A DNA stretch of 64,000 nt from Flavobacterium sp. (GTDB taxonomy: Bacteria; Bacteroidota; Bacteroidia; Flavobacteriales; Flavobacteriaceae). The translations under genes and the position numbers were made by a program. The stretch is taken from contig NZ_JAIXUB010000013.1 in assembly GCF_027484205.1 (NCBI RefSeq), positions 124,001 through 188,000 on the forward strand. The letters run 5' to 3'. This document shows positions 8,603 to 17,197 of this stretch, piece after piece. The notes beneath the pieces are model-generated. The model did no database searches and had not been told where the DNA came from. It saw only the letters and a program-made list of their open reading frames with translations. Every line of letters starts with the position of its first letter. The stretch's first letter is position 1.

Positions 8603-8610
8603 CAAATGTA
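8603..8610 (-). promoter_or_regulatory. Predicted -7 element of the cNMP/CBS/DUF294 operon
   Basis: On the minus strand the sequence reads TACATTTG, a perfect match to the Bacteroidota -7 consensus TAnnTTTG. It lies about 40 bp before the start codon at 8561. Confidence 0.55.
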
Positions 8611-8771
8611 ATAAAGATATAGATTGTATTGTAAACGTTTTTTGTAGTTTTAAAACTATATTTAAAAGGATTATTACAAAACGGTGTAGTGCTTTTGAAA
8701 AACTATATTTTACATAATATAAATTATAGTGCAAATAGATAAATTTATCAATATGTGATAAATTCAGTGTT

Positions 8772-10307
8772 TTAAAGCTCTGACATGACTTTTATACGGA
8801 ATAATCGTCCAATTGCAATGGTGAGTTTTTGTGTATAATCTTCTATCAACCAACTGCGATAATTTTTAGTAACGTTTCCTAAACAAATACAATATTGTTT
8901 TATTCGATATTCAATATCGTCGTTTAATTCTTTAGAAAGTTTTCTGGCATCAATTAATTCTTCCGTATTTTCGACACACATTGTTGCATGTTGTTCCAAA
9001 GATTTTTCAATAATCGTTTTAGCTTTCAAATTATTTTTAACCGTGAATTTGAATTCTTCGTGAATATCCATAGAAATATCAATTGATTTTGAAAATTTCT
9101 TACGCAATTCTTCAGGCATTACATATTTAAAATTACTTTCAATTTCGGCATCGTCGCGCAAACTTTCTAAATAATATTCTGGCGATTTAAAAATATGCTG
9201 CCAATCTACTGGATTATTCCATAAACCAAAACGTAATGCATTGTTTCCTAAATCAATAACATTAAAACTATCTTTATTTGGCAAACGTCTTGAACCACGT
9301 CCAATCATCTGAAAATAAAGCGTTAACGATTTTGTTGCCCGATTTAAAATAATGGTTTCAACTGTTGGTTCATCAAATCCTGTGGTTAAAATTCCAACAG
9401 AAGTTAAAATAGCATCTGGAGTTTTCTTAAACCAATGTAAAATGTCTTTTCTGTCTTCGGCTGTTGTAGTATTGTCAAGATGTCTGATATTATATCCGGC
9501 ATGTCTAAAACTTTCATACACATGTAATGAAGTATTGATTCCGTTGTTGAATATCAAGGTTTTCTTTCCGAGTGCTTTTTCTGTATAAGCATGCAATAAT
9601 TTTTCTTGCATGACCATATTACTGTACAAATCATCAGAAGATTTCACTGTATAATCGCCATTAATTCCAACTTTTAGAGATGTTAATCCAACATCATAAC
9701 TGTAAGTAGTTGCTTTTGCTAAGAATCCTTTGTCTATAAGGTTTTGAATGGTATCTCCAACAATCAATTCGCTATAATTTTCATACATAGGAAGTTTGAT
9801 GTTTGAACTCAATGGCGTTGCGGTTACTCCAAGAATAAAAGCATTTTCAAAAGCGCTAAATAACTTCCTAAATGAGTTGAAGTGAGCTTCATCAATTATC
9901 ACTAAACCAACATCTTGTATTTCTAATTTTTCATCATTAAGGCGATTTTTCAACGTCTCAATCATGGCTACAAAACATGAATATTCTTCTTGATCTGGTA
10001 GCTCTTTTATGGCACTATTGATTATTTTATTTTTGACATCAAACGTTTTTAGCATTTTTGATGTTTGCTTACAAAGTTCTATACGATGCGTAAGAACAAC
10101 AACTTTCTTTTTGTGTTGTTCCAAGTAACGTCGTGTAATTTCAGAAAATATTACTGTTTTTCCGCCACCTGTAGGCAATTGATAAAGTAAATGATAATTG
10201 TGTGGCGCGTTATCTAATCGCTCAAAAATTTTGTCAATATCGCCTTTCTGGTAACCATACAGTTCCTTTTTGTCTTCAATTTCGGCAAGAATATCTTTTT
10301 TTGGCAT
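8772..10307 (-). CDS. DEAD/DEAH-box superfamily 2 helicase
   Basis: From the chosen ATG at 10305-10307 (MPKKDILAEIED) the protein has 511 aa. The track start at 10337 lies upstream of a TATTTTTG promoter element, so it is unlikely. The helicase motifs are complete: Walker A PTGGGKTVIF, Walker B VIIDEAHF, motif III GVTATPLS, and motif VI MIGRGSRRLP. The layout resembles SSL2/UvrB-type helicases with a compact C-terminus. There is no nuclease domain and no restriction partner nearby. Neighbours are housekeeping genes, so a role in DNA repair or remodelling is more likely than defence, but this is not proven. Confidence 0.8.
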   Translation of the reverse strand: MPKKDILAEIEDKKELYGYQKGDIDKIFERLDNAPHNYHLLYQLPTGGGKTVIFSEITRRYLEQHKKKVVVLTHRIELCKQTSKMLKTFDVKNKIINSAIKELPDQEEYSCFVAMIETLKNRLNDEKLEIQDVGLVIIDEAHFNSFRKLFSAFENAFILGVTATPLSSNIKLPMYENYSELIVGDTIQNLIDKGFLAKATTYSYDVGLTSLKVGINGDYTVKSSDDLYSNMVMQEKLLHAYTEKALGKKTLIFNNGINTSLHVYESFRHAGYNIRHLDNTTTAEDRKDILHWFKKTPDAILTSVGILTTGFDEPTVETIILNRATKSLTLYFQMIGRGSRRLPNKDSFNVIDLGNNALRFGLWNNPVDWQHIFKSPEYYLESLRDDAEIESNFKYVMPEELRKKFSKSIDISMDIHEEFKFTVKNNLKAKTIIEKSLEQHATMCVENTEELIDARKLSKELNDDIEYRIKQYCICLGNVTKNYRSWLIEDYTQKLTIAIGRLFRIKVMSEL

Positions 10308-10326
10308 AGCGATTTTTACAATTTTG

Positions 10327-10334
10327 CAAAAATA
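10327..10334 (-). promoter_or_regulatory. Predicted -7 element of the helicase gene
   Basis: TATTTTTG on the minus strand fits TAnnTTTG. Transcription would begin near 10320, about 13 nt before the ATG at 10307. This supports the shorter start for the helicase. Confidence 0.5.
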
Positions 10335-10472
10335 CATCTAAAAAAGAGTTTGATCGCTATGTTTTTTGAAATATCTAAAAAAAATATAATTTTAATAGAT
10401 TTAACGATGTAGAAACTTAGATTATATAGTTTTGAAAAAAAAAGTTGCTTCGCTTTGAGATAGATTAAAAAG

Positions 10473-10500
10473 AAAATCGGTGAATCTGTGGCAAATAAAT
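10473..10500. repeat. Dispersed 'AATCTGTGGC' intergenic sequence
   Basis: The stretch AAATCGGTGAATCTGTGGC next to the DUF6155 stop codon resembles AATCTGTGAATTTGCGGC at 59670-59693. Both lie just past a gene end. They look like two members of a short dispersed repeat family; only these two copies were noticed. Confidence 0.35.
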
Positions 10501-11016
10501 TTAATAATCAAATCGTTCAACAATGGCATTGAATTCATATTTATTCATCCAATTTTGCTTGATACTTTCTTCTTTGATAGCCACTACTCTACTTTTAAAC
10601 TCGTCTAAAATTCCTTTCTCAATCATAAAACTTATGGCTTGTTCAAAGGAATTGAGCATACTTTTATAAAAAGCTTCTTGATTAATTTGTCTTTCAGATG
10701 ATAATGTTTGTGCAATTTCAATATTATAAAGCATAACATCCACAATTATAAAAGGATCTACACCAAGTGAAATAAAATGCTTGATGAATTTTTGTGCTGT
10801 AGAACGACGCATTTTTGGTTTTTTACCTCGAATAGGATAATATTCGTTAGAGATTTTGAGTTTGGCATCTTTAACCAAATTTCTCTCATTTGGATTAAAT
10901 ACGAAGTCATAATAGACCTTTACGTCTTTAAATTTGTCGTAAAGTGCTATCAATTGCTCTTCCAATTGCTCTTTATTCAAATCGGATAAGTACTTTTTTA
11001 AATCGCGTTTGCTCAT
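10501..11016 (-). CDS. DUF6155 family protein
   Basis: This 171-aa cytosolic protein is almost wholly alpha-helical by composition. It begins MSKRDLKKYLSDLNKEQLEEQ and has a central basic patch (YYPIRGKKPKMRRSTAQKF). I recognise it as a DUF6155-type protein from its opening and the VKVYYDFVFNPNE segment. No function is known to me and no catalytic motif is visible. It is transcribed divergently from the DUF3817 gene, with a TACTTTTG promoter element about 20 bp before the start codon. Confidence 0.7.
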   Translation of the reverse strand: MSKRDLKKYLSDLNKEQLEEQLIALYDKFKDVKVYYDFVFNPNERNLVKDAKLKISNEYYPIRGKKPKMRRSTAQKFIKHFISLGVDPFIIVDVMLYNIEIAQTLSSERQINQEAFYKSMLNSFEQAISFMIEKGILDEFKSRVVAIKEESIKQNWMNKYEFNAIVERFDY

Positions 11017-11035
11017 ATTAAATGCTAAATTATTG

Positions 11036-11043
11036 CAAAAGTA
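11036..11043 (-). promoter_or_regulatory. Predicted -7 element of the DUF6155 gene
   Basis: TACTTTTG on the minus strand is a perfect TAnnTTTG match 20 bp before the start codon. It is one of a divergent pair with the element at 11078-11085. Confidence 0.55.
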
Positions 11044-11077
11044 ACTTAGTTTGTAGGTTTTTAAATAATGATATGCT

Positions 11078-11085
11078 TAATTTTG
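11078..11085 (+). promoter_or_regulatory. Predicted -7 element of the DUF3817/MscS unit
   Basis: TAATTTTG fits TAnnTTTG and lies 19 bp before the ATG at 11105. A TTTG at 11050-11053 is a possible -33 element, with a slightly long 24-nt spacer. Confidence 0.55.
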
Positions 11086-11104
11086 TAAACCAAATTAAAA
11101 ATCG

Positions 11105-11383
11105 ATGTTGAAATTTTTTAAAAAACTAGCCCTAATAGAAGGAATATCTGCACTTCTTCTTTTTTTCTTTGCCATGCCAATGAAATATATTTTTGGAGAT
11201 CCGATTTATGTAAAACATATTGGAATGGCTCATGGTGTATTGTTTACTTTATATATTATTGTTGCCACATATCTTAAATTCTCTGAAAAATGGGAAGCCA
11301 GAAAATATATTGAGATTTGTTTGGCGTCTATACCTCCATTTGGTACTTTTTATATTGAAAAAAAGTATTTAAAAAATGCATAA
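11105..11383 (+). CDS. DUF3817 small integral membrane protein
   Basis: This 92-aa protein has three hydrophobic segments and the DUF3817 features: FKKLALIEGISALLLF at the start, HIGMAHGVLFTLYI in the middle, and a basic Phe/Tyr-rich end (GTFYIEKKYLK). The family spans the inner membrane and its role is not established. The stop codon overlaps the start of the mechanosensitive channel gene by 8 nt, so the two are translationally coupled. The protein could be an accessory to the channel, but that is inferred from the gene order alone. Confidence 0.85.
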   Translation: MLKFFKKLALIEGISALLLFFFAMPMKYIFGDPIYVKHIGMAHGVLFTLYIIVATYLKFSEKWEARKYIEICLASIPPFGTFYIEKKYLKNA

Positions 11384-12635
11384 TACTCTAGAGAAAATAT
11401 TTGGTTGGTTGTATCATTTGCTCCGTAAAATGAGTTTTGGAGATACTGTTGCTTCCTATTTAAGCTTGACTTTAAACATAATTATTTTATGCGTTTTAGC
11501 CTACTTAATTTATGTTGTTTTTCGTTTAGTGTTAGTAACAGTAATGGTTTTGGTTGCAAAAAAAACTAAAACACATTTTGACGACTTATTGGTTTCTAAT
11601 CAAACTGCCAAATATATTGCTCATCTCATTCCTTTTTTGTTCATATACAAATCGGTTCCTGTAATTCTTGAGGATTATGTTTATTGGGAAACCGTTTTCG
11701 GAAAATTAGTTGGAATTTACATTATTTTATTATCACTTTGGATTGTACGAAGTGTTTTAAAAGCCATTCGTGACTATTTAAAAGATCAACCAAAATATAG
11801 CGATAAACCAATTGATAGTTACATTCAAGTAATTATGATAATCCTTTGGATTGTTGGTGTTGGAGTAATTATTTCAAGGATTTTTGATATTACAACAAGT
11901 GCTTTGTTAGGAACTTTAGGAGCAATTTCTGCAATTATCATCTTAATTTTTAGAGATACAATTTTAGGATTTGTAGCTAGTGTTCAGGTGTCTTTAAATG
12001 ATATGGTTCGCATTGGCGATTGGATTACATTTGATAAATATGGTGCTGATGGTGATGTTATTGAAATCAATTTGGCAACTGTAAAAGTTCGGAATTTTGA
12101 CAATACAACAACGACAATTCCTACTTATAGTTTGATTTCTGATTCTTTTAGAAATTGGAGAGGAATGTTAGATTCTGATGGAAGACGAATCAAAAGACAC
12201 ATTTTGGTAAAAGCGAAAAGTATTCGTTTTTTAACCGATGAAGATTTGGAAAAAATGAGAAGAATTCAATTGGTTTCAAGTTATATTGATTCGCGTCAAG
12301 AGGAAATCAATAAATACAATAAAACCTATAATGTAGATAAATCATTGTCTATCAATGGTAGAAACATGACTAATTTTGGATTATTTCGAAAATACATTAC
12401 CACTTATTTAGAATATTATCCAGGAATCAATAAGAATATGATTCTGCTTTGTCGTCAGTTGCAGCCTACACCACATGGAATGCCTTTAGAGATTTATGTT
12501 TTTTCTAAAGATCAAAGATTTGTAGAATATGAATACATCATGGCTGATATTTTCGATCATATCATTGCATCAATTGCGTATTTTGATTTAGAAATTTACG
12601 AAATGCCAACCGACAGAATGACTTTAGAAGAATAA
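11376..12635 (+). CDS. MscS-family mechanosensitive ion channel (YbdG-like)
   Basis: The 419-aa protein has about five transmembrane segments in its first 215 residues. The MscS pore helix and beta domain follow (LGTLGAISAIIILIFRDTI, then VRIGDWITFDKYGADGDVIEI). The stretch VKVRNFDNTTTTIPTYSLISD and the long charged C-terminus are typical of the YbdG subgroup. Such channels open under membrane tension and release solutes during osmotic downshift. The gene overlaps the upstream DUF3817 gene and abuts the convergent thioesterase gene with no spacer, so the two transcripts probably read into each other. Confidence 0.9.
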   Translation: MHNTLEKIFGWLYHLLRKMSFGDTVASYLSLTLNIIILCVLAYLIYVVFRLVLVTVMVLVAKKTKTHFDDLLVSNQTAKYIAHLIPFLFIYKSVPVILEDYVYWETVFGKLVGIYIILLSLWIVRSVLKAIRDYLKDQPKYSDKPIDSYIQVIMIILWIVGVGVIISRIFDITTSALLGTLGAISAIIILIFRDTILGFVASVQVSLNDMVRIGDWITFDKYGADGDVIEINLATVKVRNFDNTTTTIPTYSLISDSFRNWRGMLDSDGRRIKRHILVKAKSIRFLTDEDLEKMRRIQLVSSYIDSRQEEINKYNKTYNVDKSLSINGRNMTNFGLFRKYITTYLEYYPGINKNMILLCRQLQPTPHGMPLEIYVFSKDQRFVEYEYIMADIFDHIIASIAYFDLEIYEMPTDRMTLEE

Positions 12636-13025
12636 TTATTTTTTCAGTCGATCTTCTACAAATTCAATTTTAGTTTTACCATGAGCTTGAGGTTTTCCAT
12701 CTAAACCAACGCTAACCATGGTTATGGTATCAATTGTAATAATGGTTTCTTTAGTCATCATATTTCTCACTTCGCACATTAATGTTAATGAAGTGGTTCC
12801 AAATTTTACTACATCAATACCTATTTCAACAATATCACCTTGTTTCGCCGAACTTCTAAAGTTGATTTCCGACATGTGTTTGGTAACAATTCTAGGGCTT
12901 TCCAATTGAACTATCGCGTATAAAGCTATTTCTTCATCAATCCAAGCCAATAATCTACCTCCAAATAAAGTACTGTTTGGATTTAAGTCTTCTGGTTTTA
13001 CCCATTTTCTAGTATGAAATCTCAT
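12636..13025 (-). CDS. Acyl-CoA thioesterase, hotdog fold
   Basis: This 129-aa single-domain hotdog protein is of the YciA/acyl-CoA hydrolase type. NSTLFGGRLLAWIDEEIA carries the hotdog helix with the catalytic-type acidic residue, and SEINFRSSAKQGDIVEI is the typical following strand. The family hydrolyses acyl-CoA to free acid and CoA in the cytosol. The length is usual for one domain. Its gene is convergent with the MscS gene, and TAAATTTG about 20 bp upstream is a likely promoter. The substrate chain length cannot be predicted. Confidence 0.85.
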   Translation of the reverse strand: MRFHTRKWVKPEDLNPNSTLFGGRLLAWIDEEIALYAIVQLESPRIVTKHMSEINFRSSAKQGDIVEIGIDVVKFGTTSLTLMCEVRNMMTKETIITIDTITMVSVGLDGKPQAHGKTKIEFVEDRLKK

Positions 13026-13045
13026 TTATGAATAATTTTGAAATA

Positions 13046-13053
13046 CAAATTTA
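13046..13053 (-). promoter_or_regulatory. Predicted -7 element of the thioesterase gene
   Basis: TAAATTTG on the minus strand fits TAnnTTTG and lies 20 bp before the start codon at 13025. Confidence 0.5.
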
Positions 13054-13172
13054 AGGATTTCAATACAGTTAATTAAATTTTACAACTTTAAATAGCCAAT
13101 ATTTTAAAAGTAATATTATTACTACATAGTGCATTTTGTCGATAAAAATATTGGTAATTTAGTGCAAATCAC

Positions 13173-13180
13173 TATATTTG
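13173..13180 (+). promoter_or_regulatory. Predicted promoter of the OmpA-family gene
   Basis: TATATTTG is a perfect TAnnTTTG match 35 bp before the ATG. TTGG at 13151-13154 provides a -33-type element about 19 nt upstream, so both halves of the Bacteroidota consensus are present. Confidence 0.65.
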
Positions 13181-13215
13181 CAAGCTGTTTATAAGATAAA
13201 TTTATTATAAAAAAT

Positions 13216-14517
13216 ATGAAAAATATTACATTATTATCTGTTCTTTTATTTTCTGTCATTTCTACTAATGCACAAAAGAGTACAGATTTTAACAAATGGA
13301 CAATAGAAGCTACAGTAGGTCAAGCTAAAGGAATTACACCTTATTATAAAGGTTATTTTTCTGGAAAACCAAATGGCTCTTTTGTTAATTTTATTCCAAA
13401 TAGTATTACTTTAGGTGCACGATATATGGTGAGTCCTACTTTTGGATTCAAAGCAGCAATTAATTATGATCAAATTGAAAATGTCAAAGGTACTGAGAGT
13501 TTACCTTTTCAAATGAATCAAATTGGTTTATCGGTTCAAGGATATGTTAATGGTAGCAAACTGTTAGGTATGCAAGATTATATCAAACGTTTTGGATTGT
13601 TATTTCATGGTGGAATCAAAATAGATCAGATGACTTCTAAAACTAAAAATATAGTTGAGAACGATCATAACTATGGAAAAACGGAATATAACGGTGGAGT
13701 TGTAATTGGAGTGACACCTCAATACAGAATTGGTAAAAAACTTTCAGTTATGTTAGATGTATCTTTTCAAACCAGTTACAGACAACATTTTAATTGGGAT
13801 GGAACTTACTCAGATGATAGCAATAATTTAAATGGAAAATTGTCCTCTTTAAATTTAGGTTTATCATATTCTTTTGGGAAAAACGATATTCATGGAGATT
13901 GGGTTGTTGTTGATAAAGCAAGTGAAGATTTGAGAGAAGAGATTGATTCATTACAAAAAAGAATTGGTGATGTAGAAACTTTAATGAATGATACTGATAA
14001 AGACGGAATTGCTGATTATTTAGATCAAGAAAATAATTCAGTTGCAGGAGTTGCAGTAGATTCTAGAGGTAAAATGGTTGATCAAAATAGAAATGGTGTT
14101 CCAGATGAATTAGAAAGATATGTAAACACAACGTCAAAAGAAACTTCAGAAAAATCTAATGCTGATGCAGTAAAACGTTTAGTAAATGAAGGTTACGTAT
14201 CAACTTATTTTGATACAGGAAAATCTCAACCTACAAATGTTTCAACTGAAGGAATTGACTTTATTAGAACTTACTTAAGAAATAATCCAAAAGCAACTGT
14301 AGAAGTTTATGGTCATGCTGACGAAATAGGTTCGACAGAAAAAAACAAAGCTCTTGCTAAAGCACGTGCAGAAGCAGTTAAAACAATTTTAGTAAAATCG
14401 GGAATTGAAGCAAATAGAATAAATGTTGTTCCTGTTGGTGAAGATACTTCAGTTGATAAAGAATCTGATGGTGCTAGAAAATTAGTTAGAAGAGTTACTT
14501 TTAAAGTAAAAGAATAA
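13216..14517 (+). CDS. OmpA-family outer membrane protein
   Basis: The 433 residues start with a signal peptide (MKNITLLSVLLFSVISTNAQ). A beta-barrel domain of about 210 residues follows. A short helical linker, calcium-binding thrombospondin type 3-like repeats (DTDKDGIADYLD, DQNRNGVPDELE) and an OmpA C-terminal peptidoglycan-binding domain (about 315-433, VEVYGHADEIGSTEKN) complete it. It anchors the outer membrane to the cell wall and is usually abundant. A good promoter precedes it and a strong terminator follows, so it is a single-gene transcript. Confidence 0.92.
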   Translation: MKNITLLSVLLFSVISTNAQKSTDFNKWTIEATVGQAKGITPYYKGYFSGKPNGSFVNFIPNSITLGARYMVSPTFGFKAAINYDQIENVKGTESLPFQMNQIGLSVQGYVNGSKLLGMQDYIKRFGLLFHGGIKIDQMTSKTKNIVENDHNYGKTEYNGGVVIGVTPQYRIGKKLSVMLDVSFQTSYRQHFNWDGTYSDDSNNLNGKLSSLNLGLSYSFGKNDIHGDWVVVDKASEDLREEIDSLQKRIGDVETLMNDTDKDGIADYLDQENNSVAGVAVDSRGKMVDQNRNGVPDELERYVNTTSKETSEKSNADAVKRLVNEGYVSTYFDTGKSQPTNVSTEGIDFIRTYLRNNPKATVEVYGHADEIGSTEKNKALAKARAEAVKTILVKSGIEANRINVVPVGEDTSVDKESDGARKLVRRVTFKVKE

Positions 14518-14545
14518 TTAACAATTGATTCTTAATAAATATATT

Positions 14546-14575
14546 AAACCTCTGTTTTTCAACAGAGGTTTTTTT
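14546..14575 (+). terminator. Rho-independent terminator of the OmpA-family gene
   Basis: AAACCTCTG and CAGAGGTTT form a 9-bp stem with an 8-nt loop, followed by a run of T. It lies 28 bp after the ompA-type stop codon. Confidence 0.85.
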
Positions 14576-14592
14576 ATAACTTTAAATAAAAA

Positions 14593-14994
14593 ATGGAACC
14601 AAGAGATATTTTATTATTAGAATTGCGTGGTAACACAATTGGTACTGTCAATGAGCAATCGTCTGCCGAAGAATTATTTCAAAATAAAACCCTTCGCCCT
14701 ATTTTGAAACTTCAAAATGATTTGTTTATAGAAGTTTTTACTAATCACGCCATAAAACAAAAAGGTGTTTTCTTTACGCTTTCACCTGAAAAAAAATTAG
14801 TTTATATTGAAAATACCATTCAACGTGATATTAAATTTAGAAACTCATTGAAAGGAATGGTTATTGGGTTGTTTACCGTTCAAGAATATACAGACTACAC
14901 AAAAAATTCTTCCAATCTTAATAAAAGAATGATGAATATGTTGATTGAACGTTTAAAAAGTCAAGTTTTATTATTTGAAGTTACAACATCTTAA
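14593..14994 (+). CDS. Conserved hypothetical protein
   Basis: This 133-aa soluble protein begins MEPRDILLLELRGNTIGTV and has no signal peptide or membrane segment. I have a vague memory of homologues labelled 'glyoxalase' in flavobacteria, but no metal-binding glyoxalase motif is visible, so I do not adopt that name. The gene lies between the ompA terminator and the convergent HAD phosphatase gene, whose stop codon is 1 nt away. No function is proposed. Confidence 0.6.
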   Translation: MEPRDILLLELRGNTIGTVNEQSSAEELFQNKTLRPILKLQNDLFIEVFTNHAIKQKGVFFTLSPEKKLVYIENTIQRDIKFRNSLKGMVIGLFTVQEYTDYTKNSSNLNKRMMNMLIERLKSQVLLFEVTTS

Positions 14995-14995
14995 A

Positions 14996-15562
14996 TCAAA
15001 CTTGTTTTAAAAATTTATATATTTCTTTCCAACTCGTTGTTTGTAAAGAAATATATTTATCTAATTCTTCTCTTTTAGAATTGATTTCGGTTGCTCCTAA
15101 TGCTTCGTCATTGTTGATGAAAATTCCTTTTGCTCCAAGATTTTTAGCAAATTCCATATCCGTCAATCGATCACCAATCATGAAAGAATTTTTCAAATCG
15201 TAATTTGGATTATTAACATATTCCGTTACCATTCCAATTCCTGGTTTTCGGGTATCTTTTTTATCTTCTGGATAAGAATCATCAATAAATACTTTACTAA
15301 AAACTATACCTTCATTTTCAAAAGCTTTCATAATTTTGTTATGAATGTTCCAAAAAACTTCTGTTGGTAACGCTTTAGTTCCTAATCCATCTTGATTAGT
15401 AACCATGATAATTTCGTAATTTAATTTACGAACAATTTTTCCTAAATAACGAAATACTTCGGGATAAAATTCTAATTCCTCAAAGGTATCTAAAACATAA
15501 TCGGGTGCTTTTGCTTCATTTACAATTGTTCCGTCACGATCTATGAAAAGGATTTTTTTCAT
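14996..15562 (-). CDS. HAD-IIIA phosphatase, HisB N-terminal type
   Basis: This 188-aa HAD hydrolase has motif I FIDRDGTIVNE with the nucleophilic Asp, motif II MVTNQDGLG, the Lys motif TRKPGIGM, and motif III MIGDRLTDMEFA. It resembles the histidinol-phosphatase half of bifunctional HisB. The imidazoleglycerol-phosphate dehydratase half that normally follows is absent, and no his genes are nearby. Cysteines of the zinc loop found in some HisB proteins are missing (SYPEDKKDTRKP). It may be a stand-alone histidinol-phosphatase or a paralogue with another phosphate ester substrate. Confidence 0.8.
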   Translation of the reverse strand: MKKILFIDRDGTIVNEAKAPDYVLDTFEELEFYPEVFRYLGKIVRKLNYEIIMVTNQDGLGTKALPTEVFWNIHNKIMKAFENEGIVFSKVFIDDSYPEDKKDTRKPGIGMVTEYVNNPNYDLKNSFMIGDRLTDMEFAKNLGAKGIFINNDEALGATEINSKREELDKYISLQTTSWKEIYKFLKQV

Positions 15563-15590
15563 TTTATAAAATTTGATTCAAAGCTAAATA

Positions 15591-15626
15591 AAAAACCGCT
15601 TTATCACGACTAATAAAGCGGTTTTT
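15591..15626 (-). terminator. Terminator of the DUF2231-like gene
   Basis: AAAAACCGCTTTAT and ATAAAGCGGTTTTT form a perfect 14-bp stem with an 8-nt loop. It lies 21 bp past the stop of the minus-strand membrane protein gene at 15648. Confidence 0.85.
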
Positions 15627-15647
15627 AAAGAAAAACAATCAAATTAA

Positions 15648-16154
15648 TCAATCATTGTCGCCTTCTTCAGCTCCTTGAGTATTTGCATTTTCACCATTTG
15701 TCGTTGCAGGAGTATTTGCTCTAATTTCTGTATGGCGAACTTCTCCACCAGATGTTCCTGTTTGTTTTCCTAGAAAAATTCCAACAGCAGCAATGGTTAA
15801 TGCTAAAAATGAAACTAATTTGGCTTGAGCATGGTTTTTAATATTAGTATATAATCCAGCAATTGAAGCCAAACCTAAAATGTAAAGAACAATAGCTAAT
15901 TTTTCGGCCATTTCTTCGTGTTCATGAATAATTTGTTTTCCAACAGAAGGCATGTCTTCTACCATTTCCTCTGCTCCTTCTCCTGTAGCCATGCTCGCAA
16001 AAGCAAATATTGCTCCAACAATAAACAAACAATAAGCTGTATTTTTAACCGAATTGTTTTTAAAAAACATTCCTGCAATCAATACCCCAAAACCAAGAAT
16101 TATCCCAATAATCGGAAAGTGGTTTACTACCATGTGCAAATGTGCGTCGTTCAT
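15648..16154 (-). CDS. DUF2231-like four-helix membrane protein
   Basis: This 168-aa protein opens with MNDAHLHMVVNHFPIIGI, which has the His-rich start and HFPI motif of DUF2231-type membrane proteins. About four transmembrane helices follow, with a His/Glu/Met-rich loop (MVEDMPSVGKQIIHEHEEM) that could bind a metal. The polar, Thr/Asn/Glu-rich tail ends in EEGDND. Histidines in membrane helices of this family are thought to hold haem or metal, but that is not shown here. It forms its own transcript with a perfect terminator. Confidence 0.7.
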   Translation of the reverse strand: MNDAHLHMVVNHFPIIGIILGFGVLIAGMFFKNNSVKNTAYCLFIVGAIFAFASMATGEGAEEMVEDMPSVGKQIIHEHEEMAEKLAIVLYILGLASIAGLYTNIKNHAQAKLVSFLALTIAAVGIFLGKQTGTSGGEVRHTEIRANTPATTNGENANTQGAEEGDND

Positions 16155-16279
16155 AATTTAAAATTTTTAATGTTTATATTTATTTTTATTGGTTAGATTA
16201 AAGATAGTCTTTTTGAAAAGTGCAATGTTATAAAACAGTATATATAAATTACATAATTATTTTTTTTATATACTAAAAT

Positions 16280-17005
16280 TTATACTCTAACTCCAAAGAT
16301 ATATCCTACTAAAGCAGATAAAACCATTGCAATTGTTCCCCAAATTGTTATTCGCAAAATCGCTTTTTTTATACTTGAACCACCAGTTTTAGCCGCAATA
16401 CTTCCTAATACAATTAGGAAAACAATTGTGAAGGCATACAACCAATATTCCATATTTTTTATTGGAGCAAAAAGAATAACAAATAACGGTAAAATGCCTC
16501 CAACAGTAAATGCAGCACCAGATGAAATGGCAGCTTGTATTGGATTTGCTTGGCTTATTTCATTTATTCCTAATTCATCTCTAATATGAGCTGCTAAAGC
16601 ATCTTTTTCTGTTAATTCGATAGCTACTTGCATTGCGGTTTCTTTTTTCAGACCTCTTTTTTCATATATTTTAGCTAATATTTTCAACTCTTCTTCAGGC
16701 ATTTCTGCTAGTTCTTTTATTTCTCTTTCAATATCTGCTTTTTCAGTATCTGTTTGTGAACTAACCGATACATATTCGCCTGCAGCCATTGACAATGCTC
16801 CAGCGACAAGTCCGGCAACAGTTGCTAAAACAATTGGCTCTCTTGTTGCACTCGCAGCGGCAACTCCAATGGCAAGACTAGAAATGGATATTATTCCATC
16901 GTTTGCTCCCAAAACAGCAGCGCGCAACCAATTACTTCTATGAATATAATGACTGTCCAGATAATTATCTATGGTTATATTGGTTTCTTTTTTAGATTTC
17001 ATCAT
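16280..17005 (-). CDS. VIT1/CCC1-family metal transporter
   Basis: The 241-aa protein has five predicted membrane helices. The first carries the family signature RAAVLGANDGIISISSLAIG, and AGALSMAAGEYVSVSSQ follows in helix two. A soluble acidic domain (about 85-145, REIKELAEMPEEELKILAKI) corresponds to the cytoplasmic metal-binding domain. Members export Fe(II) or Mn(II) from the cytosol. Two TTAAG-N5-CTTAA palindromes lie about 155-190 bp upstream of the start and match sites before the ApbE/DUF3570 operon. The response regulator encoded upstream may therefore control it. A -7-like TATCTTTA lies at 17050-17057. Confidence 0.88.
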   Translation of the reverse strand: MMKSKKETNITIDNYLDSHYIHRSNWLRAAVLGANDGIISISSLAIGVAAASATREPIVLATVAGLVAGALSMAAGEYVSVSSQTDTEKADIEREIKELAEMPEEELKILAKIYEKRGLKKETAMQVAIELTEKDALAAHIRDELGINEISQANPIQAAISSGAAFTVGGILPLFVILFAPIKNMEYWLYAFTIVFLIVLGSIAAKTGGSSIKKAILRITIWGTIAMVLSALVGYIFGVRV

Positions 17006-17160
17006 TTTTTTTAAAACTAAGTTGTTGAATAACTGACTTTAATAGATTATAAAGATAGCTAAACTGAGAGTTTATTTGTTTTTTATAGAAGGTAAAACTA
17101 TTTATAAAATAATGTTTTACTTTCACTTAACAAATCTATTATATTGAAGGAAAATTTTGC

Positions 17161-17175
17161 TTAAGATGTACTTAA
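17161..17175. promoter_or_regulatory. TTAAG-N5-CTTAA palindrome, transporter copy 1
   Basis: TTAAGATGTACTTAA matches the 15-bp palindrome found three times at 22467-22519. It lies just past the histidine kinase stop, upstream of the VIT1/CCC1 gene. Predicted response-regulator binding site. Confidence 0.6.
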
Positions 17176-17182
17176 CAATAGT

Positions 17183-17197
17183 TTAAGTAATGCTTAA
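17183..17197. promoter_or_regulatory. TTAAG-N5-CTTAA palindrome, transporter copy 2
   Basis: TTAAGTAATGCTTAA, centred 22 bp (about two helical turns) from copy 1 and overlapping the kinase stop codon. Predicted response-regulator site for the downstream VIT1/CCC1 gene. Confidence 0.55.

Noticed and set aside
8772-10307. Helicase as part of a restriction or defence system
   Set aside because: There is no nuclease or methylase neighbour and the flanking genes are housekeeping. It remains an ordinary helicase by context.
14593-14994. Name 'glyoxalase' for the 133-aa protein
   Set aside because: No metal-binding glyoxalase residues are visible. The name would rest only on a remembered annotation.
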